Shown: positions 1 to 9,129 of the stretch, one piece after another
How the letters are laid out: each line of letters opens with the position of its first letter
How positions within the stretch are numbered: the stretch's first letter is position 1
Source of the DNA: CANJJB01 sp964449295
GTDB lineage: Bacteria > Chlamydiota > Chlamydiia > Chlamydiales > Rhabdochlamydiaceae
Direction: 5' to 3'
Length of the DNA: 26,531 nt
Assembly (NCBI GenBank): GCA_964449295.1
Contig: CAYUZN010000013.1
Coordinates: 1-26,531, forward strand
Position numbers and translations under genes: made by a program
The notes under the pieces: generated by a model
Seen by the model: only the letters and a program-made list of their open reading frames with translations
Told to the model about the DNA's origin: nothing
The model's database searches: none

Positions 1-85
1 TTTTTAAGCTATCACTTTTAATACATGAAGAGAACGAAAGATCTGAAGAACCTGTTGAACTCGAACTAGATGTCAATTTATCCAT
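1..85 (-). CDS. 5' end of an unknown serine-rich protein (cut by window edge)
   Basis: A leftward reading frame starts with ATG at 85-83, preceded by a strong ribosome binding site (AAAGGAGA, about 5 nt upstream of the ATG), and stays open for 28 codons to the window edge. The visible N-terminus begins MDKLTSSSSSTGSSDLSFSS and is very rich in serine. I do not recognise the protein. A flexible, Ser/Thr-rich N-terminus is common in chlamydial type III secretion substrates, but it is not diagnostic. The gene is divergent from secDF, with 232 nt between the two starts. Only the start and frame are well supported. Confidence 0.6.
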   Translation of the reverse strand, partial: MDKLTSSSSSTGSSDLSFSSCIKSDSLK

Positions 86-281
86 ACAATTTCTCCTTTA
101 TTTTAATTAAAAAACGTTCCATTTTGAAAGACACTTCCTCCTCGTCGTTAACTTGGAATTAGAATAATTTCTATAAGAATATAAAGGATAAGAATTTTCA
201 TTGTCTATTAAATTTTTCATCTTGCATTGTAAAGCGCGTACATACCGTATCTTTCCCCTAGACAGAATCGTTTATGGCAGG

Positions 282-312
282 TTATCCTTCGTCTTTAATT
301 ATTGAAGGATAA
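282..312 (+). promoter_or_regulatory. Hairpin covering the secDF ribosome binding site
   Basis: TTATCCTTC (282-290) and GAAGGATAA (304-312) are perfect 9-bp reverse complements around a 13-nt loop. The right arm is the likely Shine-Dalgarno sequence of secDF (GAAGGAT, ATG at 318). In mRNA the stem would hide the ribosome binding site, so secDF-recJ translation could depend on its opening by temperature, a protein or a small RNA. The pairing is seen directly; the regulatory role is inferred. Confidence 0.45.
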
Positions 313-317
313 ATACG

Positions 318-3300
318 ATGGAAAAACGAAAGCGTTGGCATTTTTTTCTAATTATTACTGCTGTTATCTTGACGATTTACAATATTCTACCAACTGTTTT
401 CTACTACGCACATCCTTTAAAAAAGCCAGTTGATAAAGAAAGAGCTCTGCCTATTGCACAAGCGATAGAAAATAGAGTCAACGCTTTAGAAGATGAGGCT
501 ACAAGCTGGGTAAAATCTTTTTGCAACCTGCTTCAGATAAAACCTTTATCTATTTCTTTAGATAAAGAAAATGTTCAAATTATTCAGGCGCAATTTAAAA
601 ACATTGAGGATGCAGAACGCTTCCGTAAATTTCTTCCTCAAGCAGGAAATTCTATTGAATTCCTTCCTGCTCAACTAAGTCTGTATGATCCTGAGCTGAC
701 TAGTAAGACAGTTCTTATTCAAAGACGAATTCCCCTTCATTTTGATACGGCTAAAATTGAGAATGATTTTCAGTTTGGCACAAAGAGAGATTCTCAAGGA
801 AATCTTACCGATCTTTATAAAGGGCTTGTTCAAGATCGTTTTATTCAATTAGGAACAATTTTAGGAGGTGTCAGTGAAAATGGTCTTTATGCAGAAGCCT
901 CTCTCAAAAATCTAGATCAACCACAATCTCAAGATTTACTTATGGTTGTCGCTCAAAATTTGACGAATTTTGTAAAAATTTTCGATGAAAATTCTCCGAT
1001 TGCCAAGCGCTATTTTGCCACACTCACTCAAATTGATGAGTCAAATAAAACAGCCTTCGTCGATAACGTCATAAAAGGATTAGAAACACTTAAAAGCAAC
1101 CTTCTCGTAGAAAAAACAGCGCTCTCTCAAGAAAAAGATTCTATACAAAAAAACGGCGGCGTCCTTGATACTCTCAAAGAACAACGTCTAGATTTACTCA
1201 AATCTCAAGAAAAAATTATCATTCAAGCACTCTCTTTAGTGAGACACCACAAGGCAGATTTTGCTCAGGGGCAAACCCCTTGGAATTACACCTCTTCTGC
1301 TCTTGCTATTCAAGCAAGTTCTCATGAAGGAGCCGTGCAAAAGATCTCTCTTGCTAATCACAACCCTTTTATAGACGAAATCCTAATCGATTGGTCCAAT
1401 GATAGATTTTTGCTCAAACTCTATCCCGATTTTGAAAAGGCAAGACTTCAAGCTGACAATGAAGTTATCAAAGATCAAATCGACCAACTTCTCTATAATG
1501 AAATTGCAAGACTATCTAGCCAATCAGGCGAAAGCATCAAACCCTTTCAAGAACATTTCGAGATTGCTCTATCTCAACTTCAAGACAGTCAAAGTTTTCT
1601 TGCTTTGAGATTATTTGCGATTGCTACAGCAGAAGTGGCTCAGCTAAAAAACTCTCTTCTTCTCAATTGGCAGCCACAACATCCTGATCTCAAACAAGAT
1701 GTCTTCCCTATTTGGGATTATGAGACATACCAATCTCTACCGGATAGTCAGAAAAAGCTAGGGCTTGTGATTTTTGCTCCCTCACTCTACAACAAAATGC
1801 CGCCTAAAGGCCTTAAGATGAACTCTATTTATATCATCGCCAAAGGCCTTGATAGAATCTCACAAAGAGTTGAAACCAATCCTGAATCAGAAAGTTCTCA
1901 GCAATTCTTCCGTGATATTCGCAAATTACACTCCCTTATGCAAAATAATGGCTTATTTGGATATTCAGGGCAGTCTCATGCCATTGCTGGAGAGTTTGTT
2001 CATGATACTATCTTTGAGGGTGAGAACTATTATCAAACAGTTCTGAAAGCCACAAGAGAAGATTTCAGAGTGTATGGCACAAAGAGATACGCCATCTTAG
2101 AATTTACAGATGTTGAACAAAGGATTTTAACCGACAACAAAATTGGCAATCAAATTCACGAAGATCTACTAAAATGGCGCGATAATTACGCAGCTGCCAA
2201 ACTTGGATTAAGGGGTCTTCCTAAATACACTATCCCTGCTCCTACCAAAAATGCTCTCTGGGATAATTTTCTCTTAAGTTTTGTGAAGTATTTTCGTGGA
2301 GATGAAAGAAAGATTCTTCACTGGGGACTTGACATGTCTGGTGGAAAAACGGTTCAAATTGAACTCAGAGATAAAAGTAATCACATCGTCTCTCATGACA
2401 CTGACATGAAACAAGCCATCAATGAACTCTATAACAGAGTGAATAAAATGGGTGTTTCTGAAGTGAGCATCCGTCAAGAAGGAAATACGATTGCTCTTGA
2501 TTTTCCAGGATCTCAATCTCTATCTGCTGCAGAACTCATCAAAGCTTCCTCTATGTATTTCCATATCGTGAATGAAAAATTCATGTCGAACCCCTCTCTT
2601 CAAGAAGCTACCAATCGGTTTCTACAAGAAATTTGGAATGAAGCTGTTGTCACAAATCGTAAAGACATCGAAGATATCAACCAAATCGCTTGGCGCCATC
2701 TCTATGGAAACTCTGTTGATCCAGAAACGGTTCAGCCAAGAAGTACAGCTGCTAAAACTCTCTACGATCATGGTCTAAGACTGCCAAGCCCTCAAGATAC
2801 GGGAGCCTCTTCCTTATTTGACACGACCTATTCAATGATCACACAATTAAGAGGGGATGACTTCAAATCTTGGCAAGGCAAAACCAATCCCCTTTTGATT
2901 GTCTTTAGAAATTATGCTCTTGAAGGATCTAGCCTAGAAGATGTGAGAGCCTCTTACACACCCTCTGAGGGCAACTTTCTTCAATTTAGAGTGAAAGGAT
3001 CTCAAGCCTTAAAAGATGGCACAAAATTTAACCCAAGAGATGATGTAGAAGCTTGGTCGTCTCAATTTGCCAAAGATAAAATTGCAGGAACACCACTTGA
3101 ATCGTTTGCAAGAGGAGAAGGGTGGAGAATGGCTGTGATTCTCAATGGTTCTGTTATCACAAGTCCAACACTTAAAGTAGCTATAAGAGATAGCGCTTCA
3201 ATCACAGGAAGTTTTACGCAAAGAGAAATCAATCAACTCGAAGCCGACTTAAAAGCAGGATCTCTTAGTTTTACACCGCGCATTCTCTCTGAAAAAAATG

Positions 3301-4850
3301 TCAGCCCTGAACTAGGAGCGCAAGAGAGATTAAGCGGTATTGTTGCAATGTTCTGTGCCCTTATCCTTGTTATTACCACTATGATTGCTTACTACCGTTT
3401 TGGCGGTCTTGTTGCTTCAATTGCCGTTCTCTTTAATTTGCTCATCATGTGGGCAGCTCTTCAGAATATCGGTGCGACACTTTCTTTAGCAGGGATTGCA
3501 GGCATTATTCTAACAGTTGCTATGGCAGTGGACGCCAATGTCCTTGTCTTTGAAAGAATCAGGGAAGAATTTGCTGTCACGGGAAGAATTGCTTCTGCCG
3601 TTCACGCAGGGTACCGCAAAGCCTTTTCAGCGATCATCGACTCGAATGTCACAACTATTATTGCAGCTCTCATCCTTCTTCATTTTGATGCAGGCCCCAT
3701 TCGCGGTTTTGCGCTCACTCTTATTATAGGCATTGTCTCATCCCTTTTCTCTGCTCTCTTTATGACTCGGTTTTTCTTTGCAGGATGGGTGCAAAATCCT
3801 AAAAATAAAGAATTGAAAATGTCTCACCTAATTAAGTCTTCTTCTTTTGACTTTTTGAAGTACACCAAACCCACCATTCTTATCTCTGCCATCTTAATTC
3901 TTGTGGGAGGATACTTCCTGTTTTCAGAAAAACAGAACATTTTAGGAATGGATTTCACAGGTGGTTATGCTCTAACCGTTGAAGTACCCCCAACGTCTAC
4001 AGGGCTTTACAGACAAGGGATTGAACAGGCTCTGATAGCACAGGGAGCCTCCTCTCAAGACTTCCAAATTCGAGAACTCAACCCTGCCAATAATCTGCGT
4101 ATTTTCTTAAGTCACAGCTTAGAACAAGCAGGAAGACCTTTCTATGAAATGCCATTGCAGACAGATCTCAAAGAACTGCCTTACGCTTATCAAAACAACC
4201 CCCGCATCATCTGGGTTGTTGACGCGTTAAAGAATGCCGGCATCCAGCTCTCTCCTAATGTCTTAACAGATCTTGGGAAAAATTGGTCAGCTATTTCTGG
4301 TCAAATGTCTGATTCAATGAGAACAAATGCACTTTTAGGGATTGCTGCTGCTTTAGCGTGTATCTTGATCTACATCACCATACGATTTGAATTCAAATAT
4401 GCGATTTCAGCAACCCTTTGCCTAATCCATGATCTTGTTTTCTGTATTGCCATGATAGCTCTTCTCTATAAACTGGGAGTTCCTATCCAAATCGATCTTC
4501 ATACAGTAGCAGCTTTAATGACAATTGTCGGTTACTCGCTCAATGACACCATCATTATTTTCGATAGAATTAGAGAAGATATGGTCCACATGAGACACTC
4601 TAAACTCAACATGATCATCAATCACGCTTTAAATATCACTTTAAGCCGTACACTGATGACATCGGGAATAACACTACTCGTATTAATCCCACTCATTGCC
4701 TTAGGAGGAAGTACTATTTTCGGATTTGCTCTTGTCATGGCAATTGGCGTTGTGTTTGGCACTCTCTCGTCTCTTTTTGTGGCAGCACCGCTCATGCAAT
4801 ATTTTCATCGCCGAGAAATACAGAAGCATGAGAAGCTGGTACATAGTTAA
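318..4850 (+). CDS. secDF: SecD-SecF fusion, Sec translocon accessory subunit
   Basis: Inner-membrane RND-family component that uses the proton-motive force to help SecYEG release exported proteins on the outer side. A membrane segment lies at residues 9-30, followed by an unusually large periplasmic P1 region. The SecD signature WGLDMSGG is near 669, and SecD membrane segments start near 1006. AVDANVLVFERIREEF lies near 1070-1085. A second half carries the SecF signature LGMDFTGG (near 1209) and YSLNDTIIIFDRIRED (near 1405-1420), the paired RND motifs. E. coli has separate SecD (615 aa) and SecF (323 aa); one long fused polypeptide is the chlamydial form. At 1510 aa it is somewhat longer than the roughly 1400 aa I recall for C. 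trachomatis, with the extra length in the region before 650. The start at 318 has GAAGGAT upstream inside a hairpin. recJ begins 2 nt after the stop, so the two are surely co-transcribed. Confidence 0.97.
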   Translation: MEKRKRWHFFLIITAVILTIYNILPTVFYYAHPLKKPVDKERALPIAQAIENRVNALEDEATSWVKSFCNLLQIKPLSISLDKENVQIIQAQFKNIEDAERFRKFLPQAGNSIEFLPAQLSLYDPELTSKTVLIQRRIPLHFDTAKIENDFQFGTKRDSQGNLTDLYKGLVQDRFIQLGTILGGVSENGLYAEASLKNLDQPQSQDLLMVVAQNLTNFVKIFDENSPIAKRYFATLTQIDESNKTAFVDNVIKGLETLKSNLLVEKTALSQEKDSIQKNGGVLDTLKEQRLDLLKSQEKIIIQALSLVRHHKADFAQGQTPWNYTSSALAIQASSHEGAVQKISLANHNPFIDEILIDWSNDRFLLKLYPDFEKARLQADNEVIKDQIDQLLYNEIARLSSQSGESIKPFQEHFEIALSQLQDSQSFLALRLFAIATAEVAQLKNSLLLNWQPQHPDLKQDVFPIWDYETYQSLPDSQKKLGLVIFAPSLYNKMPPKGLKMNSIYIIAKGLDRISQRVETNPESESSQQFFRDIRKLHSLMQNNGLFGYSGQSHAIAGEFVHDTIFEGENYYQTVLKATREDFRVYGTKRYAILEFTDVEQRILTDNKIGNQIHEDLLKWRDNYAAAKLGLRGLPKYTIPAPTKNALWDNFLLSFVKYFRGDERKILHWGLDMSGGKTVQIELRDKSNHIVSHDTDMKQAINELYNRVNKMGVSEVSIRQEGNTIALDFPGSQSLSAAELIKASSMYFHIVNEKFMSNPSLQEATNRFLQEIWNEAVVTNRKDIEDINQIAWRHLYGNSVDPETVQPRSTAAKTLYDHGLRLPSPQDTGASSLFDTTYSMITQLRGDDFKSWQGKTNPLLIVFRNYALEGSSLEDVRASYTPSEGNFLQFRVKGSQALKDGTKFNPRDDVEAWSSQFAKDKIAGTPLESFARGEGWRMAVILNGSVITSPTLKVAIRDSASITGSFTQREINQLEADLKAGSLSFTPRILSEKNVSPELGAQERLSGIVAMFCALILVITTMIAYYRFGGLVASIAVLFNLLIMWAALQNIGATLSLAGIAGIILTVAMAVDANVLVFERIREEFAVTGRIASAVHAGYRKAFSAIIDSNVTTIIAALILLHFDAGPIRGFALTLIIGIVSSLFSALFMTRFFFAGWVQNPKNKELKMSHLIKSSSFDFLKYTKPTILISAILILVGGYFLFSEKQNILGMDFTGGYALTVEVPPTSTGLYRQGIEQALIAQGASSQDFQIRELNPANNLRIFLSHSLEQAGRPFYEMPLQTDLKELPYAYQNNPRIIWVVDALKNAGIQLSPNVLTDLGKNWSAISGQMSDSMRTNALLGIAAALACILIYITIRFEFKYAISATLCLIHDLVFCIAMIALLYKLGVPIQIDLHTVAALMTIVGYSLNDTIIIFDRIREDMVHMRHSKLNMIINHALNITLSRTLMTSGITLLVLIPLIALGGSTIFGFALVMAIGVVFGTLSSLFVAAPLMQYFHRREIQKHEKLVHS

Positions 4851-4852
4851 CT

Positions 4853-6619
4853 ATGTATCAACAAACAATGAGCTCTAAGCCAGGCCCGTCACAACACTCT
4901 CTTTGGGTCTACCCCGAATGTGATCAGGCATGGAAACAAGAGATCACCACCGAGTTCAACATCCATCCTGTGACAGCAGAAGTTCTGGCTTCCAGGGGAT
5001 TTAAAACTCTCGAGGAGATTCATAGCTACCTGTATGCCAAGCTTCCCGATCTGCATGATCCAGATCTTTTTCCTGACATGGATAAAGCAGTCAGTCGTAT
5101 TCTCAAAGCACTTCATGATAAAGAAACCATTCTGATCTATGGTGATAACGATGTCGATGGCATCACATCGACAGTTCTTCTCACTGAATTTTTTGAATCG
5201 ATTCAAGGCAAGGTTCTCTACTACATCCCTAACCGCACCTCTCTTGATCAAAGCCTTATGATCGATGCTCTTAACTATGCAGAAAAGAACAACTGTTCTC
5301 TCATTATCACCGTTGATTGTGGGATTACCGCTGCTCATGAAATTGAAGAAGCAGTCAGACGCAACATCGATATCATTGTGACAGACCATCACGAACCCAC
5401 TGCCAAACTCCCCCATTGCGTTGCCACACTCAATCCCAAACTTCTCAACAGCACCTATCCCAACAGAGATCTCACAGGTGTGGGAGTTGCCTTCAAACTG
5501 GCACACGCTATCACAAATGAACTCATTGAGACAGAACAGATCAGCAACAATAAAATCGACCTTAAAAAATACCTCGATCTCGTAGCTCTCGGCACGATTG
5601 CCGATATGGGCTCTCTTTTAAGAGAAAATAGAATTTTTACTAGATATGGTCTTAGGCAAATGCGTAAAACAAAACGTATTGGGCTCTCAACCCTCTGCAC
5701 CGTGTGTGATGTTAAAATAAGTGAGATCACCCCTGTTGATATCGCCTCTAAAGTAGCTCCTAGATTCAATAGTCTAGGAAGAATTGCCGATCCCAATAAA
5801 GGCGTTAAACTGCTTTTAATTAGAGATCCCATTGCTGCAGAAAATCTTGCTAAAGAACTCGATCTCAACAATATCGAAAGACAAAAAATTGAGCGGAAAG
5901 ATACAAGCGACATCGAATCTTATATTTTAAAATACCCTCAAATTCTCAAAGAAAAAGCCATTGTCTTGCACTCTGATAAATGGCATCCTGGTATTATTCC
6001 TATTATCACAGCACGTATCGCTAAGCAATACAACAGACCGACAATCATCATCGCCATCGAAGATGGTATAGGCAAAGGCTCGATTAGAACCATCACAGAG
6101 TTTCCTCTTCTTCCTATCTTAAAAGAAAATGCCGACATCTTGATGAACTTCGGCGGACATGATTATGCAGCAGGTCTTACCATTAAAGAAAAACACATCG
6201 AAACTTTTAAACAGCGTTTCATCCAAAATGCCAATGCCAAACTCAAAGAACAAGATGTTCTCTTCAAGTTACGTCTCGATGCTAAACTTAATTTTTCAGA
6301 TTTAACCTTTGACTTCATGGAGTCGTTAAACCTTCTAGCACCTTTTGGAAATGAAAATCCAGCCCCTGTTTTTTACTGCGATGTGAAACAAGTCTGGCCA
6401 CCTAAAGTTGTTGGAAAATCCCATCTTAAACTCTACCTTGAGCAAGATGAGCGCCTCCTTGAAGGGATTGCCTTTGGGATGGCAGATCGCAGACAAGCAC
6501 TCCTCCACAAAAACCTCTCACTCCGCATCGCCTTCACCCCTCACGTCAACAACTTCTTCAACAAATCGAGCATCCAACTCCACATCAAAGACTTTCAACC
6601 GTTGCCTAACACTCATTAA
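4853..6619 (+). CDS. recJ: Single-stranded-DNA-specific 5'-3' exonuclease RecJ
   Basis: RecJ degrades single-stranded DNA 5' to 3' in recombination (RecF pathway), mismatch repair and base-excision repair. The DHH phosphoesterase motifs are all present: DNDVDG (D98, D100, D102; usually DYDVDG), TVDCG near 154, TDHH (D178-H180) and GTIAD near 246. These bind the catalytic Mn2+/Mg2+ ions. PRFNSLGRIADP, WHPGIIPIITARI and the DHHA1 motif FGGHDYAAG (GGH at 434-436) follow, and the C-terminal third fits the RecJ OB-fold region. At 588 aa it has normal length. The ATG at 4853 lies 2 nt after the secDF stop, consistent with translational coupling; the ATG at 4868 is an alternative start. No clear terminator is visible in the 129 nt before the convergent gene at 6749. 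Confidence 0.97.
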   Translation: MYQQTMSSKPGPSQHSLWVYPECDQAWKQEITTEFNIHPVTAEVLASRGFKTLEEIHSYLYAKLPDLHDPDLFPDMDKAVSRILKALHDKETILIYGDNDVDGITSTVLLTEFFESIQGKVLYYIPNRTSLDQSLMIDALNYAEKNNCSLIITVDCGITAAHEIEEAVRRNIDIIVTDHHEPTAKLPHCVATLNPKLLNSTYPNRDLTGVGVAFKLAHAITNELIETEQISNNKIDLKKYLDLVALGTIADMGSLLRENRIFTRYGLRQMRKTKRIGLSTLCTVCDVKISEITPVDIASKVAPRFNSLGRIADPNKGVKLLLIRDPIAAENLAKELDLNNIERQKIERKDTSDIESYILKYPQILKEKAIVLHSDKWHPGIIPIITARIAKQYNRPTIIIAIEDGIGKGSIRTITEFPLLPILKENADILMNFGGHDYAAGLTIKEKHIETFKQRFIQNANAKLKEQDVLFKLRLDAKLNFSDLTFDFMESLNLLAPFGNENPAPVFYCDVKQVWPPKVVGKSHLKLYLEQDERLLEGIAFGMADRRQALLHKNLSLRIAFTPHVNNFFNKSSIQLHIKDFQPLPNTH

Positions 6620-6748
6620 AAAAATAATCTTTGGAGAACATATCAAAACAGACAACTTGCGTTCGACAGAATTAAAAACACAACAATTTTCTCATCTTTC
6701 TGACTGGGTTTATCTGAATGTAAAAGTATCTTAATTTAAAACAAGTTT

Positions 6749-7309
6749 TTAACTATTGTCCGATAATATATTAAAAAAAGAGCTTAAATCCTGTTCTGTT
6801 TCTTCTTCTACTTGTCGTTGATTCATCTCTTCTTGTTCTTCTTGTGCAATTTCTTGCATCAGTTGTGACCATATCTCTTCGCAAAGCTCTGTTTCACTTT
6901 CTTCATTGTCTAGATAAACATTTTCTGGAAATTCTGCTTTTTGTTCTTTGAGTCTTTTCTCATATTCTATTTTCAGTCTTTGGCTCTCACTATCAGGTAA
7001 AAGATTGACATGTCCAAAACGCTCTCTAAGACATAATCCCATCCACACTACGGCTCTAGGAGCCTGATGTTGATCGATTAAAACAACTTCTCTTTCACTT
7101 AGAGGAAGAATTTGGTTGGCATACACTTTCCACCCTAAAGGCAATCTAGATTCAACAAAAGGATAAAAATAGGGATCAAGCCTTACGCGTAACCACTCGA
7201 CTCCTAAGCTTTATAATCGCTGTTCACACTCACCATTAGCAGGAAGATAAAGAACTATTCTAGGATCAACTCCTATAGATTTTGCATCATGTATAGTCAG
7301 AGTAGACAT
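6749..7309 (-). pseudogene. Unknown protein gene interrupted by an in-frame TAA at codon 33
   Basis: The natural start is ATG at 7309-7307, beginning MSTLTIHDAK, with a strong ribosome binding site (AAAGGAGA) upstream. The frame runs 32 codons to TAA (7213-7211) and then continues open in the same frame to 6749, for 187 codons in all. The part after the stop (SLGVEWLRVRLDPYF and onward) reads as natural protein: a mixed hydrophobic/charged middle and a strongly acidic, Glu/Gln-rich tail. No ATG with a ribosome binding site restarts translation; the only start near 7144 is a TTG without one. I do not recognise the family. It is either a recent nonsense pseudogene, a sequencing error at one base, or a gene needing readthrough. 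It is convergent with recJ and divergent from the PARP gene. Confidence 0.7.
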
Positions 7310-7472
7310 ATGTGTCTCCTTTAAGTTAATGATAGGCTTTGTGCAAAAAAATATATCAGATTGATCAATTAACCGGCGAAGATTTTATGTTTCAGAAGAA
7401 CTCTATTTTAATTTCCTAAAATCTTTTTCAAGAGTAAACTTCTTTTTAACATTCAAACAAGATGAGGAATTT

Positions 7473-9089
7473 ATGAGCTTAGATCCTATACCTTCCAGCC
7501 TAAAGAACTGCCTTAACTATCCCGAAACTCCTTGGAGAATCAGTCTCGATCTTTACACCAAAGTTAAAGCAGCCAAGACATCGACTGCTTATCAAAAATA
7601 TGAAATCCTTTCTTCCAATCCCGAGCATGAGTTCATCATGCGTTACTTCCAAGACTCTCCTCCTGTTAACAGACACATTAAAGCTGCCTACGTGATCCAT
7701 AACCCTTCTGCCACCAATCAATTTGAAGCTCTTATCCCCAGCTTAGAGCAAGAAGCTCGAAGTGTTATCTTTGCCCCCAAATGGGACCAAGAAGACAATC
7801 TTCCTTTAAGACAAGCCACTCTCGCAAGATGGCAACAAGCAGCCGGACAATTTTCTCCTATTAGCATCCCTACAAAGGATGGTAAAAAAGAGACGTTTCC
7901 TCTCACGCAAGTTCTCCCTCTGTGGCATGGGAGTAGACAAGCCACATGCGATTCCATCTGCAATACAGGCTTTGTTTTTTTTGGCAAACACCACTACTTC
8001 AAAGATGAAGCTCAAGGAGCTTCTGCTGCCAAAAGCACCGACCTTGGATTCTTTGGAAGCGGCATCTATTTTACCAATAGCGCCCGGTATGCAGCTGACA
8101 TCTATAGCGACGGCAATCTTCTCCTCACTTGGGTCAGCATGCGCCCTCCTTATCCAGTCATCGGTGACAAGCCTCTTCCCTCAAAACCCACCGATATGGG
8201 GAAACTAGAAGGACTAGGAGCTTATCAAAATTATAATGCCCACTACGCGCCTGTTGTTCCTTTAAATACCCATGATCCTCACTGCGATATCTACTATCCA
8301 TGCCCTGAAGGAGTTAAACCTGTTTTAGATGAGTACGTCGTCTTTCATAAAACCCAAACTCTTCCTAGATTTTGGATAGAGCTTGCCATAGACCTCCCTA
8401 TGAGTCCATCAACACCTCAACTACAACAACCCCATTCTTCAGACAAGGTGGCTCTTCTGCCGCAATCCAATCCCTTAACAGCCTTTGGAGCTCTCAAATG
8501 GGAGCAATACTTCGGGCTTAAAGTTGTAGAGCCACCGCTTCCTCCCGATATCGATGCTATTCTTGCAGGGCCATGTCCTATCTTCCTTGGGAAGACAGTG
8601 GCAGAGACTCATTTTTTAATTCTTGTTCCTGAGGGCATGACTCTTGAATACTTAGAAACTCTGACTGAAAACCCAAAGCAGGGGAATAAGATGGGCTTTC
8701 GAGGTAAATCAATAGCTTGGGAGCAACACAATAGAACTCCTACTGGCAAAACCCATTGGGTCTTGATGACAAATGATGTCATTCCAGATAGCAGAAATAA
8801 AAGCTGGAACGATCAACAAGTGTTAGCTGCCACATTCAACGGTCAAGGGTATGAACTTCTCTCAGGAATAGATGTGGCTACCTGTTTACTGACTGAGTAC
8901 GTGGAAACAGGACGCAGATTTTATTCAGATAATCCGTATACTTATACTCGATGTATAGAACAAATTAAACTTGATTCTTCTGAATTGCCTCTGGCGATTG
9001 GAGGCTTCGCCTCTCTTGGCGTCAACGTCCTCTACCATAGCCATGACAAAGAGATCAACGGTGTGGGAATTTGCAGAAAGTTTTATTAG
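7473..9089 (+). CDS. PARP-type (H-Y-E) ADP-ribosyltransferase with an unknown C-terminal domain
   Basis: Predicted to transfer ADP-ribose from NAD+ to a target. Residues about 145-300 match the PARP/ARTD catalytic fold: LWHGSRQ (H152), GFFGSGIYFTNSARYAADIY (Y199), LEGLG, VPLNT, then DEYVVFHKTQTLPRF (E287). These correspond to PARP1 WHGSRTT (H862), GKGIYFA (Y896), the loop with VPLGT, and NEYIVYD (E988). An intact H-Y-E triad is the set typical of poly-ADP-ribosylating members. No DNA-binding or WGR domain is seen; residues 1-140 are unassigned. Residues about 340-538 form a second domain (ALKWEQYFG, GPCPIFLGK, HWVLMTNDVIPDSR, TYTRCIEQ, GGFASLGVNV) that I believe recurs in other environmental chlamydial proteins, from memory only. 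The ATG at 7473 is preceded by GAGGAA at good spacing. No signal peptide is seen. A role as a host-directed effector is inference. Confidence 0.85.
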   Translation: MSLDPIPSSLKNCLNYPETPWRISLDLYTKVKAAKTSTAYQKYEILSSNPEHEFIMRYFQDSPPVNRHIKAAYVIHNPSATNQFEALIPSLEQEARSVIFAPKWDQEDNLPLRQATLARWQQAAGQFSPISIPTKDGKKETFPLTQVLPLWHGSRQATCDSICNTGFVFFGKHHYFKDEAQGASAAKSTDLGFFGSGIYFTNSARYAADIYSDGNLLLTWVSMRPPYPVIGDKPLPSKPTDMGKLEGLGAYQNYNAHYAPVVPLNTHDPHCDIYYPCPEGVKPVLDEYVVFHKTQTLPRFWIELAIDLPMSPSTPQLQQPHSSDKVALLPQSNPLTAFGALKWEQYFGLKVVEPPLPPDIDAILAGPCPIFLGKTVAETHFLILVPEGMTLEYLETLTENPKQGNKMGFRGKSIAWEQHNRTPTGKTHWVLMTNDVIPDSRNKSWNDQQVLAATFNGQGYELLSGIDVATCLLTEYVETGRRFYSDNPYTYTRCIEQIKLDSSELPLAIGGFASLGVNVLYHSHDKEINGVGICRKFY

Positions 9090-9129
9090 CTCAAAAAACA
9101 GACAACATCGAGATTTAGAAAAGACCACA

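Noticed and set aside
4889..5913. Long antisense frames inside recJ
   Set aside because: Shadows of the recJ coding frame; no ribosome binding sites and no recognisable motifs.
6408..6734. Forward 108-residue frame overlapping the end of recJ
   Set aside because: Most of it is recJ read in another frame; the last part (ending DWVYLNVKVS) is too short to assign and has no start of its own.
9090..9129. Possible bidirectional terminator between the convergent PARP and TPR genes
   Set aside because: No convincing stem followed by a T run is visible in these 40 nt.
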